The translations under genes and the position numbers were made by a program. Below the pieces are notes generated by a model. That model did not search any database and had not been told where the DNA came from. It saw nothing but the letters and a program-made list of their open reading frames with translations. 38,368 nt of DNA from assembly GCA_045617925.1 (NCBI GenBank), contig JAZLJR010000006.1, positions 1 through 38,368 of the forward strand, written 5' to 3'. This stretch comes from CALELF01 sp045617925. Its GTDB lineage: Bacteria > Synergistota > Synergistia > Synergistales > Synergistaceae. Below, piece after piece: positions 34,248 to 38,368 of this stretch. Position 1 is the stretch's first letter, and each line of letters opens with the position of its first letter.

Positions 34248-34661
34248 ATGGCATGTTTTCTTGTTCCAGTTAGTGAAGCTATCGTTACAACGATAGCTGA
34301 AAAGGTGATGAAATCAAAGGAAAAGGAAAAAACTGTGAGTTTTTCTTTTTCTGACGGTTCGGTGGCAGTAGCTACAAAAATTAGCTTTGCAACAAAACTG
34401 AGTTGGCTGAATAAAATGCTTTGGGGAGGCTCTGCATTGCTAGCCTTTGAGCATTTTTGGCACGGTGAAATTGTCCCCTCGTTTCCGTTTCTAACTGTTG
34501 TGGAAAATGGCAGAATTGCAGATATGCTGACAGAAATGGAAAGTAATGGTGTTGTGATGGTGCTTTCTGTCACTTTTGTGTGGTTTGCTATGCTTGCTGT
34601 GTCTTCTGCCCTTGAAAAGAGAGCATTGAATAGGTTAAAACCTTCAAAGGTTGAAGCATAA
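34248..34661 (+). CDS. Unrecognised small membrane protein ahead of lar genes (protein A)
   Basis: No function recognised. The product is 137 residues when started at the ATG with AAGGAGGA 8 bases upstream; an upstream in-frame ATG at 34173 lies inside the long hairpin and is rejected. It opens MACFLVPVSEAIVTTI, then a charged Lys/Glu stretch (20-28), a Ser/Phe-rich stretch, and two hydrophobic segments: about 57-80 (LNKMLWGGSALLAFEHFWHGE) and 101-121. The EHFWHGE motif gives two His and two Glu near a membrane boundary, a possible metal or haem site (inference). The C-terminus is positive, probably cytoplasmic. The next gene starts 2 bases after its stop, so the two are a pair, followed by larE-larB-larC. 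Confidence 0.75.
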   Translation: MACFLVPVSEAIVTTIAEKVMKSKEKEKTVSFSFSDGSVAVATKISFATKLSWLNKMLWGGSALLAFEHFWHGEIVPSFPFLTVVENGRIADMLTEMESNGVVMVLSVTFVWFAMLAVSSALEKRALNRLKPSKVEA

Positions 34662-34663
34662 GC

Positions 34664-34978
34664 ATGGTTCTTTTAATAACTGTTTATGCCGCAATAATTT
34701 GCACAATCATTTGGTATATGAGTGCTTCAAAAAACGAAATGCAACTTGGTACTCTATGCCTGATGTATTGGGGGGCTTTTCTTATGTGGCTTGTTGATGC
34801 TGCTTTTGGCTATGCAGAGCTAGGAGTTACTTTTTTTACTCCAACTCCCATTAAAATGCTTTATGATTTTTACCTCGGGCTATCAATTGTAGCATTAGGT
34901 CTTGTCATTTGGCTTGTTATCTTGCTTGTAAAAGATCCCAAAGGTGTTATCAAATCTGCAATATTCAAAAGAAAATGA
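34664..34978 (+). CDS. Unrecognised small membrane protein ahead of lar genes (protein B)
   Basis: No function recognised. A 104-residue, very hydrophobic protein with three membrane segments: about 2-19, 27-47 and 69-92. The second carries an acidic residue in the membrane (MWLVDAAFGYAE), and a short outside loop is FFTPTPIKML. The C-terminus is Lys/Arg-rich and probably cytoplasmic. It begins 2 bases after protein A, which implies coupled translation and probably a two-component membrane complex. A hairpin with T-rich tail follows before larE. Candidates include a small transporter or a redox membrane anchor; sequence does not decide. Confidence 0.75.
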   Translation: MVLLITVYAAIICTIIWYMSASKNEMQLGTLCLMYWGAFLMWLVDAAFGYAELGVTFFTPTPIKMLYDFYLGLSIVALGLVIWLVILLVKDPKGVIKSAIFKRK

Positions 34979-34983
34979 TTGTT

Positions 34984-35030
34984 AATGGGTGGTTTGGCTC
35001 AGTTTGCATATCCACCCATTTTATATTTTT
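34984..35030 (+). terminator. Terminator or attenuator between the membrane-protein pair and larE
   Basis: AATGGGTGG (34984-34992) pairs perfectly with CCACCCATT (35012-35020) around a 19-base loop, followed by a T-rich tract broken by two A. The long loop and broken T-run suggest partial termination. larE begins only 12 bases later, with GAGGTG at 35032-35037, and I see no separate promoter. Confidence 0.6.
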
Positions 35031-35041
35031 AGAGGTGTCCC

Positions 35042-35794
35042 ATGACTTTACGTGAATTTTTTTGCAAGTTTCCAAAAGTAGCAATTGCATTTTCTGGTGG
35101 TGTTGATTCGGCTTATCTTCTTCATGTGGCAAAACAATGTGCAAAACAGATATGTGCCTACTATGCTAAATCGCCTTTTCAGTCACAGCTTGAGATGAAT
35201 GATGCTTTGCATTTTGCTAATGAGTTATATGTGCAAATGAAAATAATATCTTTGGATATTCTTGCAGATAAAAATATCGTAACTAATCTGTGGAACCGAT
35301 GTTATTACTGCAAGAAACAAATTTTTACCGTTATAAAAAAGCAAGCTATGGTTGACGGTTTTTCTGTTTTGCTAGATGGAACAAATGCATCTGACGAGGT
35401 AAACGATCGCCCTGGTATAAAAGCACTTGATGAATTGTCCGTGTTTTCACCCTTGCGACTATGCGGACTGACTAAAGAAAAAATTCGTTGCTTATCCAAA
35501 GATGCGGGGCTTTCTACATGGAACAAACCAAGCAATTCGTGCCTTGCAACAAGAATTTCTACTGGTCAGGCTATAAGTGAAGCATTGCTTCGAAGAACGG
35601 AGTCAGCAGAAAATTATTTATTTTCAAAAGGATTTTCAAATTTTCGTATTCGCACTGTTGGAGAAAACGCAAAAATTGAAATCACGGGGCAGCAAATTCC
35701 ATTGCTTTTGAAAAACAGGCAAGAGATACTTGATGAACTAAAAAGGTATTACAGCTCGGTTTATCTTGATTTGGAGGTGCGAGATGAAAACTGA
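35042..35794 (+). CDS. larE: LarE, sulfur insertase of nickel-pincer cofactor synthesis
   Basis: LarE is an ATP pyrophosphatase-family enzyme that adenylylates and then thiolates the carboxyls of the pyridinium dicarboxylate mononucleotide made by LarB. The 250-residue protein shows the PP-loop AIAFSGGVDSAYLLH, LLDGTNASDEVNDRPG, and SNSCLATRI, holding the Cys equivalent to the sulfur-donating or cluster-binding position. It also has a CYYCKK pair (residues about 94-99), giving three cysteines as expected for the iron-sulfur LarE type known from Thermotoga rather than the single-Cys sacrificial type; this last step is inference. GAGGTG precedes the ATG. Its end overlaps larB by 11 bases. Confidence 0.92.
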   Translation: MTLREFFCKFPKVAIAFSGGVDSAYLLHVAKQCAKQICAYYAKSPFQSQLEMNDALHFANELYVQMKIISLDILADKNIVTNLWNRCYYCKKQIFTVIKKQAMVDGFSVLLDGTNASDEVNDRPGIKALDELSVFSPLRLCGLTKEKIRCLSKDAGLSTWNKPSNSCLATRISTGQAISEALLRRTESAENYLFSKGFSNFRIRTVGENAKIEITGQQIPLLLKNRQEILDELKRYYSSVYLDLEVRDEN

Positions 35795-36536
35795 AATAAA
35801 GCAAATTCTTGAAGATATGAAGGCAGGCAAGATGTCTGTTAATGATGCATTATTAAGAATAAAAACAAAGCCATTTGAAGACCTTAAATATGCAAAGGTC
35901 GATTTGCATAGAAAGCTTCGTCAAGGTGTAGCAGAAGTGATTTATGGTGCTGGTAAAACTGAGGAACAAATAGCAGGCATAATTAAGGTAATGCAGGAAA
36001 AAGGTCAAGAGTCCATATTGATTACACGTTTATCTTATGCTATAGCAGAAGAAATCGCAAAGAATTTTTCTCTTCATTATTTTTCAAATGCGCAAATAGG
36101 TATTATTGGTGAAATGCCAAAGCCGAATGGAAGTGGAAAAATTTTAGTGGCGACTGGTGGCACAAGCGACATTCCTGTAGCAGAAGAGGCGGCACTTACT
36201 GCTGAAGTGCTGGGGAATGAGGTCGTTCGTTTGTATGATGTTGGTGTGGCGGGGTTCCACCGCCTTTTATCGCATATTGATGATATTATGACTGCATCTG
36301 TCATTATTGCTATTGCTGGTATGGAAGGAGCACTAGCCAGTGTAATTGGTGGGCTTGCAGATTGTCCCGTTATTGCCGTTCCTACAAGTGTTGGTTATGG
36401 TGCATCTTTGGGTGGTGTATCTGCTCTTTTGTCGATGTTAAATTCCTGTGCAGCTGGCGTATCTGTCGTAAATATTGACAACGGGTTTGGTGCTGGATAT
36501 TTTGCAAGCATGATAAATCACATGGAGGCGCGGTAA
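35784..36536 (+). CDS. larB: LarB, NaAD carboxylase/hydrolase of nickel-pincer cofactor synthesis
   Basis: LarB carboxylates the pyridinium ring of nicotinic acid adenine dinucleotide and cleaves the phosphoanhydride, giving the P2CMN precursor. The 250-residue protein has an N-terminal helical part (about 1-85, with AKVDLHRKLRQGVAEVIYGAG) and a PurE-like domain: ATGGTSDIPVAEEAA, YDVGVAGFHRLL, IAIAGMEGALASVIGGL, VIAVPTSVGYGAS and NIDNGFGAGY. I chose the ATG at 35784 because GGAGG lies upstream (35772-35776); an in-frame TTG at 35766 precedes that site. It overlaps larE by 11 bases and is separated from larC by one base. Confidence 0.94.
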   Translation: MKTEIKQILEDMKAGKMSVNDALLRIKTKPFEDLKYAKVDLHRKLRQGVAEVIYGAGKTEEQIAGIIKVMQEKGQESILITRLSYAIAEEIAKNFSLHYFSNAQIGIIGEMPKPNGSGKILVATGGTSDIPVAEEAALTAEVLGNEVVRLYDVGVAGFHRLLSHIDDIMTASVIIAIAGMEGALASVIGGLADCPVIAVPTSVGYGASLGGVSALLSMLNSCAAGVSVVNIDNGFGAGYFASMINHMEAR

Positions 36537-36537
36537 A

Positions 36538-37737
36538 ATGAAAACACTATATATTGATTGCAGCATGGGAGCTGCTGGCGATATGCTAACAGGAGCCCTG
36601 CTTGAACTTTTACCAAACAAGCAGAAATTTCTTAGCGAATTAAATGGTCTAGGTATTCCAAATGTGACTGTTACAAGCGAAACATCTGTTAAATGCGGAA
36701 TACGTGGTACGCATGTTACTGTTAAGGTTAATGGAGCAGAAGAAACTGAGGAATTATATGACGAGCACTACCAACATCACCACAGCAATATGCACGAGAT
36801 AGAGCATATTATTAGCGGGTTAGCGTTGCGTGAAAAGATAAAAACGGACATTCTGGCAGTCTATTCAATAATTGCTGAGGCAGAAAGCAAAGTCCACGGT
36901 GCCCCAGTGACTGAAATTCATTTTCACGAAGTTGGAATGATGGATGCTCTTGCGGATATAACAGCTGTGTGTTTATTGATAGACCGCCTTTCTCCTGAGA
37001 GAATTATTGCGTCTCCCGTTCATGTTGGTAGTGGTCACGTAAAATGTGCACATGGCATTCTCCCTGTTCCTGCTCCTGCAACTGCTTATATATTGCGAGA
37101 TGTGCCGATATATGGTGGCAAAATTACGGGAGAGCTTTGCACACCTACAGGTGCGGCGTTATTGAAATATTTTGTTTCTCAATTTGGTGAAATGCCAGTT
37201 ATGCAGGTCAGTGCGATGGGCTACGGTATGGGTAAAAAAGATTTTCCAGTTACTAATTGTGTCCGAGTAATGTTGGGGGAAACGGAAGCTGATGTTGATT
37301 TTGTTACGGAGCTAAGTTGTAATTTGGACGACATGACAGGAGAAGTAATAGGATTTGCTGTGGAACAATTTTTTAGAGCTGGTGCACTTGATGTTTATAC
37401 AATTCCTATTCAGATGAAAAAATCTCGCCCCGGGATTTTACTTACGGTTATGTGCTATGCGCGAAACTCAAAACAAATGATTCGTCAGATTTTTCAGCAT
37501 ACAACCACACTTGGCGTGCGTGAAAACATCAGCCGTCGCTATACTATGTCACGTTCTATAAAAACTATTCCTACGGATTATGGAAAAGTGCGAAAAAAAA
37601 TCTCTGTTGGTTACGGTGTTACAAAAGAAAAATATGAATATGAGGACATCGCCAACATTGCAAGAGAAGAAAAATTAAGCATAGCGGAAGTAAGTGAGCA
37701 AATCAGAGCACAGCAAGAAAGTAGCCGTAAGGATTAA
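36538..37737 (+). CDS. larC: LarC, nickel insertase of nickel-pincer cofactor synthesis
   Basis: LarC inserts nickel into the thiolated nucleotide in a CTP-dependent reaction, completing the NPN cofactor used by lactate racemase and other LarA-family enzymes. The 399-residue protein begins LYIDCSMGAAGDMLTGALLE and has a His-rich stretch (HYQHHHSNMHEIEHI, about 78-92), probably nickel binding, then HFHEVGMMDALADI, HVGSGHVKCAHG, ELCTPTGAALL, and the C-terminal CTP-binding part with CNLDDMTGEVIGFA and MKKSRPG. It is one continuous frame, unlike Lactiplantibacillus plantarum, where larC1 and larC2 are joined by programmed frameshift. GGAGG lies 11 bases before the ATG. Confidence 0.94.
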   Translation: MKTLYIDCSMGAAGDMLTGALLELLPNKQKFLSELNGLGIPNVTVTSETSVKCGIRGTHVTVKVNGAEETEELYDEHYQHHHSNMHEIEHIISGLALREKIKTDILAVYSIIAEAESKVHGAPVTEIHFHEVGMMDALADITAVCLLIDRLSPERIIASPVHVGSGHVKCAHGILPVPAPATAYILRDVPIYGGKITGELCTPTGAALLKYFVSQFGEMPVMQVSAMGYGMGKKDFPVTNCVRVMLGETEADVDFVTELSCNLDDMTGEVIGFAVEQFFRAGALDVYTIPIQMKKSRPGILLTVMCYARNSKQMIRQIFQHTTTLGVRENISRRYTMSRSIKTIPTDYGKVRKKISVGYGVTKEKYEYEDIANIAREEKLSIAEVSEQIRAQQESSRKD

Positions 37738-37795
37738 AGTATGTTTCAAGAGAGCATTGTTGTATAATTTCTGTAGTGTTTTTGCCAAGTTTTGA

Positions 37796-37824
37796 TTGAC
37801 GGGAATTTGTTTTAATAATATACT
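37796..37824 (+). promoter_or_regulatory. Promoter after larC
   Basis: TTGACG (37796-37801), 17-base spacer, TATACT (37819-37824). A small TCGTG/CACGA hairpin (about 37832-37849) would lie at the start of the transcript. It probably drives the membrane-protein gene at 37878, which is then not part of the lar operon. No clear terminator follows larC. Confidence 0.65.
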
Positions 37825-37877
37825 TACAAGGTCGTGGCTTTTGGCACGAAATTTATTTTTGCTTTATGGTGAAACTT

Positions 37878-38368
37878 ATGAAAATTTTGGATCTGTTTAA
37901 CTTCTTTTACATTCCAATTGCGTGGTATCCAGTTTTATTTCTGTTAATGAGTGGAATATTTTTTAGTTTCTTTCTAATTAGAAATCGTTTTTTTACAAGC
38001 TCGCGGAAAGAATGGATTTATTTTTCACAACCTACGCTTAAGAAAATATTTACATTTTTGATGTTCATATCATTTCTATTTTGCTTTGTCATTTGGCTGA
38101 ATGTGGTTCGTTTTGTTCCAGATAGACTTGCTAGCTTTGTAAATAAAGATTCCTTGCTAGTCGCTGGAATGGTCAATGCGGTAGATTATGCGGTGAATTT
38201 GGACGCATTCGGTGCTTTCTCTGCCCTATTATTTTCTGTGATACTTTTTTCTTCTGCCTTGTCAGTGGCACTTGATAAAGAATCCATATTTACACCAAGC
38301 ATAGCGATTTTTGAAATCTTGGTTTATGCTGGATTTTTAGGGATCTTTTATACTGATTCGCTGTTTAT
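37878..38368 (+). CDS. Unrecognised polytopic membrane protein (3' end cut by window)
   Basis: An open frame runs from the ATG at 37878 to the end of the window without a stop (163 complete codons). I do not recognise the family. The visible part has four hydrophobic segments: about 15-35, 56-76, 111-130 and 142-160, with a positive stretch (RNRFFTSSRKEW, about 35-46) between the first two, so that loop is probably cytoplasmic, and a segment with three Asp between helices two and three. GGTGA lies 5 bases before the ATG; an in-frame ATG at 37866 is possible. A promoter is present at 37796-37824. It could be the first part of a larger integral membrane enzyme or transporter. Confidence 0.7.
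   Translation, partial: MKILDLFNFFYIPIAWYPVLFLLMSGIFFSFFLIRNRFFTSSRKEWIYFSQPTLKKIFTFLMFISFLFCFVIWLNVVRFVPDRLASFVNKDSLLVAGMVNAVDYAVNLDAFGAFSALLFSVILFSSALSVALDKESIFTPSIAIFEILVYAGFLGIFYTDSLF

Overview
The window is a dense, AT-rich stretch of bacterial chromosome. Nearly everything is on the + strand; only a two-gene secretin module (5782-8120) is on the - strand. I see no tRNA, rRNA, CRISPR array, insertion sequence or phage gene. It reads as core chromosome of a diderm bacterium: it makes lipid A (lpxI, lpxB, an msbA-like flippase, lpxK) and has an outer-membrane secretin. It also carries gene sets common in Clostridia-like lineages (bifunctional Rel, the TIGR03960/TIGR03936 pair beside RNase G, a DUF3842 protein). 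LpxI instead of LpxH, a lipid-A-disaccharide-synthase-related domain, and this mix of diderm and Clostridia-like genes fit Synergistota best, with Negativicutes as the alternative. That placement is inference from gene content, not from any alignment.

Layout. (1) 2-5727: lipid A block, ending in LpxK fused to a second LpxB-like domain, closed by a perfect bidirectional terminator. (2) 5782-8120, - strand: a PilQ-like secretin and a one-pass PilP/GspC-like partner, with no other pilus or secretion gene adjacent. (3) 8261-11834: two tandem exported 5'-nucleotidase (UshA-family) paralogues, each with its own TTGACA-17-TAAAAT promoter. (4) 12018-17444: lapA-like, recJ, rel, dtd and an MBL-fold hydrolase, tightly packed. 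(5) 17469-22673: the rod-shape operon mreB-mreC-mreD-mrdA-rodA, in which MreB has lost hallmark active-site residues. (6) 22673-33933: radical SAM protein, DUF2344 protein, RNase G, SMC, a tRNA m6A-type methyltransferase, RsmI, MetG and a DUF3842 protein. (7) 33934-37737: a 314-base leader containing a very long hairpin, two unrecognised small membrane proteins, another hairpin, then larE-larB-larC, which build the nickel-pincer nucleotide cofactor. (8) 37796 to the end: a promoter and the 5' part of an unrecognised membrane protein gene cut by the window edge.

How the genes work together. Block 1 makes and flips the lipid anchor of the outer membrane. Block 2 probably forms a pore in that membrane. 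Block 5 directs cell elongation. Blocks 4 and 6 are housekeeping functions (stringent response, recombination, D-aminoacyl-tRNA clearance, chromosome organisation, RNA processing and modification, methionyl-tRNA synthesis). Block 7 makes the NPN cofactor, although its usual client LarA is not in the window. The most interesting places are the leader plus membrane-protein pair ahead of the lar genes, the atypical MreB, the two LpxB-type domains with degenerate motifs, and the duplicated nucleotidase gene with its duplicated leader.
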